In this document: piece by piece, positions 36,563 to 46,803 of the stretch
How positions within the stretch are numbered: the stretch's first letter is position 1
Layout: the number at the start of each line of letters is the position of its first letter
Source of the DNA: Lasioglossum baleicum
Taxonomy: Eukaryota; Arthropoda; Insecta; Hymenoptera; Halictidae
Direction: 5' to 3'
Assembly (NCBI RefSeq): GCF_051020765.1
Contig: NC_134933.1
Location: 10,141,461-10,205,460, forward strand
Length of the DNA stretch: 64,000 nt
Program-made: the position numbers and the translations under genes
The notes under the pieces: generated by a model
The model's input: the letters and a program-made list of their open reading frames with translations, nothing else
What the model was told of the DNA's origin: nothing
Databases searched by the model: none

Positions 36563-37289
36563 TTACTGCAACATTAATTTAAAGAGAAATGGAGTTATCC
36601 AAGAGAATGTTCCCGCGCAAGAATGTAGGGATGAGATAATTTATCATGCATTTATTTATGTAGTTCGGGTTGGGTAGCATCGTGTTGGCGTCCGCAAATG
36701 TTTTTTCCACCGCGGTCCATTCACGGGATGGAAGTATTGTACACGATATTCCACAGTACACGAGCCCATAGTGCGAGATAAAAGGAAGAATATTTTTCTC
36801 TTCTCTGATCTAGCGTTCCCCATTTTCCCGTGCGGCTGTATTAACACCGAAAAAAAAGTCGGTCACAGGAATCGTGTCAGTTGTCGTACCGGAATTTTCG
36901 CAGCGGAACGCGCGATCACGTAGAGAAATGAAGTCGAAAGGGGAACAATCATCGAGCACGGTTCCCCGGGCCGAGCCATTGTGATTAACAGCCTTCATAG
37001 ATCGAGAGCTCGATCGGCCGGTGTCCAATTTGCGAAATAATTTTTTCTCCGGCGTCGCAATTATTCAATGCGGAATTCGCTCCGAATCGCTAGGCGGAAT
37101 CACTGTGATCGTCGCGCCCGACACCCAATGAAAGATTTCGTGTTTTAATTAAACGTAAAACTCCCTCCTCGCTCGTTGAAACGTATTGTTCCTTCGACAA
37201 ACGACGACCCTCGCGAGAATGTTGAAAATTATTGATATTTCCTTGCCACGATCTTATCAACCTTTCCTTTCTCCCTTGTTCTTTCGGGT

Positions 37290-37565
37290 CGAGGAATTTT
37301 TCGATTGTCAAGGATTGGTCGCTGGTATTTCAACCTGGGCATTGAGATGAGACTGATACCTCCAATTTTGTCAAATTTACCGATTTCTACGTTTCCTAAT
37401 TTTTCCACGCAGAGAAATTTTTGGATTGTCAAGAATTGCTCGTTGATATTTTAATTTGTAGCGTTGAGACGAGACTGAAACCTCAAATTTTGTCAAATTT
37501 ACCGATTTTTACCGATTTCCACTTTTCCTAATTTTTCCACGTCGAGGAATTTTTCGATTATCCAG
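37290..37565. repeat. Tandem duplication, 120-133-bp unit
   Basis: CGAGGAATTTTTCGATTGTC (37290), CAGAGAAATTTTTGGATTGT (37410) and CGAGGAATTTTTCGATTATC (37543) mark two full units and the start of a third. TTTTGTCAAATTTACCGATT is shared between the units, and the second unit has a 13-bp internal duplication. Confidence 0.85.
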
Positions 37566-38503
37566 AATAAAGTGATGGCAGAAATCTCAGATTGCAAAGT
37601 CTTCCAGGTCGTTCCGATTTCCTTGGATCCCGGTAAAAAATCAGCTAAAAATCCTGCTAATTTCTGACAATGCAATCCGATTTCCGACGAGAATCAATTT
37701 CGCAACACCCGGAAGGTCTGGCACCGTCAAAGTCCAAAGCGTCGGCGATTAGTCCGCGTTCAATGGAAAATCGAGGATCGATGTCGGCTCAATACAAATA
37801 GCATTTCACGGTATCAAATGGCTCGGACATCAGCCATACATTCTGTCAATGGAGCAGACTCTGCCGTTGGCAAGCCTGGTCATCGTGGAACGTCTGTGCC
37901 CAGCACGGGACCAATGGTTCTCCCTTAGCCGGCGTCAAGGTCCATTTGTCGGTGGTAGACGTTCGCGGAAAATCCTGAAATTTCTTCCAGGAACCACCGG
38001 CATCGGTGACACATGATTCTGACCCACGTGTCCATTCGTCTTCATGGTTCCTGCAAAGCCGGTGGTTCATCGGCGTGGTTGCTTGCTCAGCTTTTTCCGT
38101 GAATTTCCCATTATTCTTCATTCATGGAAATAACAACGAGACGAGGCTCGGTGTCCTAATGATGCCCGATTCCGTCCACGTGCGGCTTGCCTAATAAACA
38201 TTTCCGTCGGGCTTAGGCGATTCTCGCTTCCACCCTAATTGCAGCCGAGTTTCGGCAACTGCCGAGCCACCGCTATCGGAAAGTCCGAGGAACTTCCGAG
38301 GAAGATAGAACTCGGAAACCTCGTTCGTCGATAACTCATGCCGGAACGACGTTCTAATGACAGAGTTGCTTGCCAGCCTCGATGGAACTGGATTTATGAT
38401 TTGGGGACGTCCGCTGCCAGGATAAGGCCGCAGGATACCTGGGATATCCTGGAAAAAGAGTTTGGTCCTTTGTGCGGAAGTAGAGGAATTGATTCGTTAG
38501 TAT

Positions 38504-38537
38504 TTATTACTAGACTGCGGATTTGCAGAAAATCAAG
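38504..38537 (-). repeat. Dispersed motif, copy M
   Basis: The minus strand reads TTTTCTGCAAATCCGCAGTC followed by TAGTAATA. The CCGCAGTCTA.TAAT half matches the copies at 36.5 and 23.6 kb. Confidence 0.4.
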
Positions 38538-41500
38538 CTATTGAAATAAAAGGGACAATAATAATTTATATTTTAGTGGAATATATATAAAGAATATAAA
38601 ACTTAGAATTCATTTTGCTGATCCAAATTTCTCGAAGACCCGAACGGAGCAGACGCCATTGGCCTCCAGTTTCATTTTACGCGGCCGACCTGCGTTTTTC
38701 CCGACGGTTACACATAAAACAATCTTTCTAATCTCTCCGGGACGTAAAAACAAAGGGATCGCAGCGTTATACGCAGTTTGGGAGCTAAACGCCCGGCTCG
38801 AGACTTCATCAGGCCATCGGCAGAGGAAACACAGGCAGCACAGCGCCGCCATTAAATCGCTGTTTATGGCGTCGTTCCCGTAATGACTGTCTCCGTACAT
38901 CTTGGGAGCCAATTGCCGTGACTACGAGGACATATCGTTCGCCAAGGCCTTCATGGCCTTCCAACGATTAAGCTTGGTCACCGAAACGAAAAACGGAGAA
39001 TCTACCGGTTATGTTCCCGTCGACGGCGATTTTCTATGGCATCTTCGAAGCCGCCATAAATTTCGGGAAATTGTATGCGACCATAACTCCGAACGATAGG
39101 CACGACAGACGACTTTTTTCTCTCCGTCGGATCTCATCCCAGGAGAAATATATAGCTCGAAGAAATCCACAAGCTTTTTCAAGCTGTAGCGAATAACAAC
39201 GGGGTCCGGTGATCTATCATGCTCCATACAGAAAAACCTTTTTTTTCTCCTCATTCGCTCACGCGCCGGAAGAATATATTTTTTTGTCACGTGTGGACAG
39301 CCATGGAATCTTTATTCAGGTCAGATCGTATCTCAAGGACATTGTTAACATCAGTATTATCGTACCATCGAGAACCGAGGCTCGAAATCATTTTCCCCGA
39401 TGAAATTAGCCGAACTTCGGGTTAATTCCCTTAAATAAATAGGTTCGGCACCGAACAGAATTTTCTCCGAGCTTCCGAAGTTCCTAGAATAATTAAAATC
39501 AGGATTACAACACTTTTAATATTATCGCCTCGTTCACAACTTTGTTCTCAGTCCGTCTACATTATTCAATCCTGCTTTTCGGAACCGCGGGCGTGGAAGA
39601 AAAATTCATGAACTCTCTGTTATCAGTTTCTATGCAAAATACGAACTTTAGAAATTTCTTTTTCATATGTTTTAAATTACACTCAATTATTTTTGTCATA
39701 AAATGCTTGAACGGAATTATTGTCTCACCACATTGTAGCAAGTAACTAATTTTCAGGCATGGTTTAGGAACAAGATGAAAAATCCGTAACGGTGCGGACA
39801 AGTGTTCCACTGTCTTTTAACAGCATGAGCGTAACGTTAAGATGGTAACGCTTATGGTGGGCCATTGCCCGCCGTAAATTCCCGGAGAAAACGCGTCTCT
39901 CCGCGGCGGAACGGACTCTGGAAAGAACCGTCGAACGGCCTCTTATCTGTGACTACTAACTAGAAAAGGTGAGACTAACGTTCCGCGGAAATGACGCGTC
40001 CCGACGATAAAGGTCGACATTTCACGCGCGGTTTCGCGCGGTTCTTTAGACACCGTGGAAGAAAAGAAGCGTTTCCGGTGAACGAGACCTGTCGACGAAT
40101 TTCGGAATTCTGACGTCCACGTGCGACTATACTCGGGGGATGTTTATCTAGCGTGAGGATACTTCGATCCATCCTGTTGAACAAATATTTAATTCGTCTT
40201 GATCTCTTGTTCCTTGGGAACTGGAAAAATAAGAATTGTCTAAGTAAATTGTCCGCCACAGAAATTCAGTAAAAATGCATTTTTCAATAGCATTCAGAAT
40301 TTCTTCTTAATGGCCTCATAGTTTCGTATATTTCATTAATTCGTATAATAAATAACAAATATATAATAAATCATATAATAAAATACCGCAGTCTTCCCAT
40401 TCATGCAGAGAACACGAGATCAGAGATGAGTGGATTTTATTTAAATTGAAGACATCTCATTTTTCATTGTTTGATAGAAACGTGTATTATTACAGCGAGC
40501 TTTAATGCAATTCCCGTGTCCATTCTCTTCGCAGAAGTTTCAGTAGAAGCATCGTTGTAACAAATGTAATTTTCGGCAACTTTCTGGTAGATTTTGACGT
40601 GTTCTCTGGATTAATAAAAATTCCATCACCTACATGTTTGGATATTTTAAGGGGAGTTTCTCCTCGTTACATTTAACTCTGTAAAATGTCTGCATTGTTT
40701 GTTCTGTTCGAAAATGTTTCCGTACCTTTCAGTGCAGTTATTTGTTTGGTTACTTTGTTATACAACTCGGCCATTTTCGAAATAAAAACAAGAATGCACT
40801 TGTAACCAATTAGTATCATAATACAGAAAAAGTTCAAATAAATTCTGTCTAGTACGAACTGACTGTATTATCGACAGTCCGTTCTTGCAAAAATCCTATC
40901 TAAAATATTAATAAAATTTTTACCACCGTCACAAATATGTTACATCCATAATCTGACAGTTCACTTAAAAACAGTAAAATTAATTTCATGCACACATCGT
41001 TGTTTAAAGTCACAGTAGAATGCATAATTTTCAGAGAATCTGTGACTTTCTGCTGCTAAACTGTTTTAATAATTCAAAATTGTGTACGTTGCATTTAATA
41101 AAACTTTCGAACAAGGAAGGTAAGTAACGTGTTAAGAACATTTTACTCGGAAAATTGTTCGTACAAACGTCTTGGGAAGAAGTCAGAGTGCAAGTATTAA
41201 ATCTCTGACAGTCGAGCTGCGAACACGGAGCACCATTAGCGCGTATTTTGACGGGAACGTTGAAGTCAGGATTACCGGGGTCGAAATAGAGATGGATATT
41301 CGGCCGAGTATCTTCAGCAACGTCGAATCGTTGGAATTCGCGACCGTAAGGGAGGGATTGCAGCAGTGGAAGGGGGATGAATGGGGAGGGGGTTAGGCAC
41401 GATGTTTGCCCTGCTAGTCGCAATATACCGGAATCCATTTGCCCGTGAAACGCGGCCCGTAACCCATCGTTGCTCACCTGTATCAGACACGTGATGGTAA

Positions 41501-41895
41501 CGCTGCCTCCGCGAAACGCTTTGCATTAAATCGCGTTGGCAACGAGCGCGTGTTCCAGTAATTGCGGCGAGCTATATACCAGGCGAGCTGATGCATCCTG
41601 TTCTTCGCTCGTGATACGCTAGAAAGGATAAATCAGAATGCTTATCGCCGGGAGAATTGCGCCGGAACAATGCTCGCGGGTTCGCCGCATTATTCAATGA
41701 TTTTTGTTTCGCTCATTTATGGCTGCCCGCGTATCGTGCTATCTCATGCCCGGTCCGGGGCCGGTAAGGAGATTACAAAGAGAACAGAGAGGCTGCCGCG
41801 TTTCTTTGGCTTCTGTCTCGTGTTCTCTAGCCTGCTTTGCGACACCAGTTCACTGGATTCCTCCTTTTATTGGTTGTCAATTTATTCATATTTAA

Positions 41896-42074
41896 CCCTT
41901 CACTGCATGATTTTATTAATTGGGATGGAAAAATTGAGAGAAGGTCAGTTTTTGTGTTTTATTTAAGGGAAAAATATTTCAAAAAATTAAAACAACATTT
42001 TATCAAATGAGATCAAGTGTGTAGAATAGTAAGAAAACACATTCCTAGTTTACTATATACTACGCAGCGAAGGG
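41896..42074. mobile_element. piggyBac-type MITE, 179 bp
   Basis: Flanked on both sides by TTAA (41892-41895 and 42075-42078). The inverted ends are CCCTTCACTGCATGA on the left and, read inward from the right, CCCTTCGCTGCGTAG. CCCT-type tips and TTAA targets are diagnostic of piggyBac transposition. The interior is AT-rich and non-coding. Confidence 0.8.
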
Positions 42075-42078
42075 TTAA

Positions 42079-44391
42079 CCATACCTTCCGTTTTGCATAC
42101 TGGGTCGTTCGTCTTCAATTTTTTACAGACAATCTGATTATTAAATTAGGAAGTGATAGACTGACTGGACTGACTTTGAGCGATTAAATAAATGTGTTGC
42201 CGTTGACAAACATGAGCGATCGTGCTGTTTCGAATGGATTTCGTCAAATGTTTCATCGGAAAAAATTACACTCCAACCGAGAGTTGACGTTTCCGCAATC
42301 AGCATCATATATCCGTGACAATCGTGGTCGCGTATTTTCCGTGTCGCTAAAACAAAGCCTATTTTTTGCTTCGGCGGTTATTTATAGTCTCGATTCGTGA
42401 CACGGAAGCCAGAAGATTAATGTAACTATTTTTTTCCCCAGATTTTATTCGCCCCATTAGCGTCGAGTTAGCTTTATGACACTTTCATTTCGGTTGTTTG
42501 TCACCGTTTTGCACTAGCAATGCAATTCTATTATTAATTACTAGAACTGGAACAAATTCTCTTCGAAATCGAAGGTACAATAAAAATTGCAACAAAAATA
42601 CCGGATCTTCATTAGAGTAAAATAAGGATGAAAGTTGCAACAAGAATATCCGAGTGTCATTCAGGTAAAATAACCAAAATATCTGACAACTACATCCGGG
42701 TGACGTCAAAATAAGAATTGCGACAAGATCGTGATCGACAGCTCGATAAAGCTATTCCTGTGTCCTCGAAGACAGTTTCGAAAAAAACATACTGATATGA
42801 TGGGGCCAAAGCGGCAATTGTGCCAATTCGATCTCTGTAACGAGAAAAACCAAGCTCGATGGAAATCAGCGCAAGATAATAAAGCCCGGGTCGTGACGGC
42901 GCGAGTTTTCTCAAGAGAACGGCAAGCAACATCCGAACAATGAACGATAGCGCGTTAAGAAGACTTAAGAGGAAGTAATCTTGCCTGGGGTTCGGAGATG
43001 CATCCCAGGGACAAGCGAAAATGTCTTTCATAGACAATGGAGCTTAACAGACGTAATACGAAGAAGCGGTTTCCTAGATCCCTACGTACCGATTAAAAGT
43101 GTCCTACTTCCGCGGGATCGCGTTCCTCATTGTTGCCACGCTCTGAAAATCTGGCGAATCGATCCTCTGGCTGCGCTCTTTTTTTGCACTCCTTTGCCAT
43201 CGAACCGTCCCCGGTTTCGCCACGATATTTACCAAAACTTCAAAAAGAAACATAAAAGTATTCCCCGACTTCGTTGTGAACAATTTTGTAACATAAATGA
43301 TTTTTCGAAGAATTTCAACAATGTTGAACACATTCACAGAATGTTCTCCTGTGAAACATTTTTCAAAGTAACTCCAAAGCCAGATCAGAAATCTTGGGCA
43401 ATTTTGGATTACAATAGATTTTTGAAAGAATTCCGACAAATTCCAATTAACTCCTAAATCAGAATCCTGCACAGTGACGTATTTCTTGGACAATTTTGTC
43501 GTTCCAGCAAATAAATTTCAATCTACTGAGATCGACTGAACGCAGAATAAATCAACGCCGCATTAAATTCCCGAGACCGAGTGCAATCGTATTTGGAGCG
43601 TTTATCTAAACGCATAAAGATGCAGCGGCGGGAAGCCAGCTAGCGTTGGGACCGCAAAATTCGATCAACAACTGTCGATTGGATCGCAGCTCGGTACCCA
43701 GAATGCCCGGCGCGGGACGTATCAATTTCCCGGGCGCGAAATTTAAAAGGAGCGTAAACCCCGGTGTCACATTAATAAGCTGTTATCAGTGGTTCGGTTC
43801 TAAATTCGTTTCAGGCTGACGCGTCCGTGCGTTTTTCATGGACGTTATTTTTTCCGTCCTCTGTTTTCGGTGTCGGTGTTTGTTTTGGCCGTAGGTATCC
43901 CGGATCAATCGAGCATTGTGTCGAAACGATCCCAATTATTCGATGGTTCGACGGAAGATCGAACACGCACGGGTTTGTATGCGGGCTGCTTTTGTGCTCG
44001 GGATCGTTTAAACTCGATATATTTCGACCAGACTCAATAAAGATCTCAGCCGCGGTGGTACCGCGAGATAAATGTTGTACCAAAATTACAGTCGCAGCTG
44101 ACCTCGTCCCGAAAGTGCAATATATTTCGCGAGCTCCGGCCAACACGCCAAAACGATGTACCCGCTATCCGGACACGATTGCGCGGACCACCGGCGAGTG
44201 CGCCGGCTGGGTATTGTGCGAATCAAATTGCTTTTCGCCTTGCTCCAAAGCCACCACGAATTTTCGACATCTTCCACGGTGTCCCCTCGGTCCACCATCA
44301 CACGCCTTGTCTACACCTAATCTGCCACGTTCTCCAGTTTTTCCCCCGAAATCCACCGGGGAACACTGGAGACTTCTCGTTCCTGTGGCAC
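42079..44391. other. No gene recognised
   Basis: Contains a degenerate 48-bp tandem (42549-42730). A 194-codon + frame at 43827-44411 overlaps open minus frames in CpG-rich DNA, is Cys/Pro/Arg-rich and is unrecognised; probably chance. Confidence 0.5.
42549..42730. repeat. Degenerate tandem, about 48-bp unit
   Basis: Units anchored by TTGCAACAAAAATACCGGAT (42587), TTGCAACAAGAATATCCGAG (42635), TGACAACTACATCCGGGTGA (42684) and TTGCGACAAGATC (42718). The shared middle block GTAAAATAA recurs in the first two. The last units are shortened. Confidence 0.6.
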
Positions 44392-44445
44392 ACGTAGATC
44401 CACTTAAGTAGATCAAGCACTGCTAGGTCAGACAATCAGAACCCT
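44392..44445. repeat. Degenerate copy of 56-bp monomer
   Basis: AAGTAGATCAAG followed after 13 bp by GGTCAGACAATCAGAACC matches the order of blocks in the tandem pair at 50.5 kb and the single copy at 54.5 kb. Confidence 0.5.
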
Positions 44446-44530
44446 GGTGAAATTAGGTAAAATTTGACACTAGAACTATGTACCGAGCATCCATTTATTT
44501 ATATTTCGTACCAGTTTTGTTTAAATATGT

Positions 44531-44557
44531 ACAGGGTGTTTCAAAATTATACGTCGC
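44531..44557 (+). mobile_element. Solitary CAGGGTGTTTC-type terminus
   Basis: ACAGGGTGTTTCAAAATTAT is a terminal sequence style common to insect Tc1/mariner-type MITEs. No inverted partner is evident within 1 kb. Confidence 0.3.
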
Positions 44558-44756
44558 GAAAAATTAAGATTGAATCCCTAGGTCACAAATTGATTATTTC
44601 TAAAAAGATTTATTTCTAAAAAAGAACGAATCAGGAGCAGCATGTGATCTTGATTCATCCGATGGTTCTAGTGTTGAATAAAGGCATGTTTCTGCAGTTA
44701 TTATTTCTGGTGTGAAAAAGTACATGTCAAGACAAATCGCGGCTGAACTTTCGCTC

Positions 44757-45112
44757 AGGGGACCAGAAATTTTCAACTTTTCTGAATGTAACATTTCGAA
44801 CACAATTCGACGAAAAATGATAAAACTTTCAATTCTAGTGCGAGGAATCCAAGTTTCAGTGTGCGGAGTTCACTCGTTTAAAATTTATACGCGAGTGAAG
44901 TTGCTCGATTTCAAGCGCGTTTGACAGTTTAGAATGCTGCCATATTGGTTTCCAGACATACGTGTGGGTATGATATAGTGAGTGGATCCACTAGGTTTGT
45001 GTTAGGTCTTGGATTCCTCGCACTAGAATTTCAAGTTTCATCGTTTTTCTGTCGAATTATATTAATGTAACATTTAGAAAAGTGGAAAATTTTTGGTCCA
45101 ATAATCATGGGA
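44757..45112. mobile_element. Foldback element with about 97-bp arms
   Basis: 44757-44853 (GGGACCAGAAATTTTCAACT … TAGTGCGAGGAATCCAAG) is inverted at 45012-45112 (CTTGGATTCCTCGCACTAGA … AAAATTTTTGGTCC) with roughly 85 percent identity, around a centre of about 158 bp containing TGAGTGGATCCACTAG. It is non-coding. Outer borders and target duplication are unclear. Confidence 0.7.
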
Positions 45113-45118
45113 CCAAAA

Positions 45119-45845
45119 CATGTTTAACCCAATTTGGGCGCTCGTATGCGAAGTTTTGTGCGTCGTTCGACTTCCACGGAAGAAGTTACGAATCGGAAGA
45201 CAATTTTAAGAGGAGCTGACCGAACCGGGTCGATTCGCGAGCTTCATTTCGAGATTTCACGATGCACTGGCTGCCGGGTAATGCGGGGGGCCACCGGTAC
45301 TTTGCCGCGCGGTATATCCGAGGCGATATGAGGGCCAACCTGACCGGAAGTTACGGTCTCCGCGTCGACATCATAAATACAGCGGCGGCGATACGAGTCG
45401 GGAATAAAAATGCGTCTGGCCGTGTCCCGGTAGGGAGCGGTTTGCGAGTAAAAGCGACGAATATCTACGGATACCTGAAGGAAACGGTTGGGCAATAAAA
45501 TCGTACGGTTTGCAGCTCGTAAATAACAAACGCTACGGCATATGTGCGTGTGGGACCCTGTTCGCATCATCGGACTTCCTCGGGCCGGGGAAGGAAGCTG
45601 CGAATCGAGCGTAGGGAGCCGGCAAATCAAAAATCAAGGCACTTCCGCACAGCCCGTAAATCCGCTACGATCTTTTCAGCTGCGCATTGTCGGCGATAGA
45701 GCGTTTTTATAGAGGCCGGCCGCTGCGTAAACAGCCCAGCAGATTGTTACAGATTGGGCAACGCCGATTTTCAGAGGATCTATTTTTTCGGATCGAATCG
45801 AATCTGCATCATAATGCCGGTGATCAAACTGCGAACTATTACATC
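45119..45845. other. No gene recognised
   Basis: CpG-rich DNA with open frames on both strands (78 codons +, 128 minus), none recognisable. Confidence 0.5.
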
Positions 45846-45931
45846 AGGGGTTCCCAACCTTTTTCCTACAATAATAATAAATGCAATGCCATCTGTACAC
45901 GATAAACGAAATTATTTCCCGAACGACCTAA
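45846..45931. mobile_element. Two abutting transposon termini (hAT-like and mariner-like)
   Basis: CAGGGGTTCCCAACCTTTTT (45846) has the CAG-RGGTT form of hAT-superfamily ends. At 45915-45931 CCCGAACGACCTAA is, on the minus strand, TTAGGTCGTTCGGG, resembling the solitary mariner end at 9910. It meets the left end of the mariner at 45934 head to head across a shared TA. No transposase for either fragment is present. Confidence 0.4.
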
Positions 45932-46010
45932 TATTAGGTTGTTGCAAATGAAATGGCCGTTTCGAATCTTTAACATAAACTTTTATTTTACAAGCTGTAT
46001 TCATATTCCA

Positions 46011-46452
46011 TTAATTGAAATAATTTCCATCGACATCAATCAACTTCTTCCATCGTGATACAAGTGCCTCAATGCCTTTGTGGTAGAAACCCAATAAACG
46101 TGAGGCAATCAATTCATCAAATAAATTTTTTACAGCACGTTTTTCTTTGAATATTTTTCCATTGGAAAAGCCATCTAGATGCTTGAAAAAATGGTAACCA
46201 GTAGGTGACAGGTCAGGCGAATAATGAGGGTGAGGAAGAACTTCACACTTCAACTCTGCTAATTTTTTTTTACTGTTTCTTTCGCAATATGTGGCCGAGC
46301 ATTATCCTGAAGCAATATTACACCACGTCTATTGACTAATGCCGACTGTTGAACACGCAGTTTTTCGTCCATTATATCAATTTCCTGACAGTATTTATCA
46401 GCAATTATCGTTTCACGTGAATCCCTTTCAACTATCTGTTTTAAATCTAAAT
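46011..46452 (-). pseudogene. Mariner transposase, DDE-domain fragment (inactive)
   Basis: Continues the previous fragment after the deletion. It contains ILLQDNARPHIAK, whose Asp is the second catalytic residue, and then HPHYSPDLSPTGYHFFKHLD. The third catalytic position, 34 residues after the second and normally Asp in mariner (D,D34D), is Gly here. A one-base shift in a run of nine A (T on the given strand, 46262-46270) separates the two motifs, and a TAG follows in the unshifted frame. The C-terminus ends KKLIDVDGNYFN, the usual mariner tail. First Asp deleted, third Asp replaced and a frameshift make the copy clearly dead. Confidence 0.9.
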
Positions 46453-46614
46453 TTAAAACGAAAAGGAACGAAATTTTTCAAACCAACGCCTTATGGTCCG
46501 ATCACTTGCTATACCTTCACCGAAAGTGGCATTTATGTTTTTCGCTGCTTCAGACGCAGTATGTCCAAGTTTGAACTCGTACAAGTAAATTATACGAATT
46601 TCCTTTTTTTCCAT
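46453..46614 (-). pseudogene. Mariner transposase, N-terminal HTH fragment
   Basis: Opens with ATG at 46614 (MEKKEIRIIYLYEFKLGHTA…) and reads 53 residues to a TAA at 46453-46455. The fragment covers the first helix-turn-helix (HTH_48 type), ending in the IRRWFEKFRS helix that contacts the terminal repeats. The following normal part (linker, second HTH and first catalytic Asp) is deleted. Similarity to the SETMAR/Hsmar1 group (cecropia subfamily) is my recognition of the motif, not a search result. Confidence 0.85.
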
Positions 46615-46803
46615 GGTGAACGAAAATCGATTTTGAATCGTGTATACTATACAATATTAATAATCTTATACACGCAAATTCATGTACGAGATATGTACTT
46701 TTCAAATTGTACAGCTTCAATCCCATCTGTCGTGGAAAAACTAAACTACAAAGGCGGGAAGTTTCATATGTGAAAAACGATCATTTCATTTGCAACAACG
46801 TAA

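Larger units (their letters stand above)
36563..41891. other. No gene recognised
   Basis: Mixed DNA, becoming AT-rich from 39.5 to 41.1 kb. It holds a tandem duplication (37290-37565) and a motif copy at 38504-38537. The stretch 39640-39715 (ATTTTTGTCATAAAATGC) looks like a further weak copy of the dispersed repeat. A minus-strand frame at 37846-38121 is open and moderately coding-like but unrecognised and lacks a good acceptor or donor. Confidence 0.5.
45934..46803 (-). mobile_element. Internally deleted mariner (cecropia/SETMAR-like), 870 bp
   Basis: Inverted ends TTAGGTTGTTGCAAATGAAA with TG on the left, and GTTGTTGCAAATGAAATG read inward from the right. TA lies outside the left end; the right-hand duplication is decayed to TG. 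The coding strand is minus. It carries a helix-turn-helix fragment and a DDE-domain fragment, but the DNA between them is missing: full mariners are about 1.25-1.3 kb, so roughly 0.4 kb has gone. The copy cannot make transposase, but its ends could in principle still be recognised by one supplied elsewhere. Confidence 0.92.

Noticed and set aside
37846..38121. Minus-strand frame, and a + frame with Trp/Cys pattern resembling a thrombospondin type 1 repeat
   Set aside because: The + frame has too few correctly spaced Cys residues and ends quickly; the minus frame lacks a good acceptor and donor.
43827..44411. 194-codon + frame as a secreted Cys-rich protein
   Set aside because: Cysteines show no regular spacing, the N-terminal hydrophobic part lacks a convincing cleavage site, and antisense frames are open.
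45846..45866. Complete hAT element
   Set aside because: Only one CAGGGGTTCCCAACC end is present; no inverted partner or 8-bp duplication could be found.
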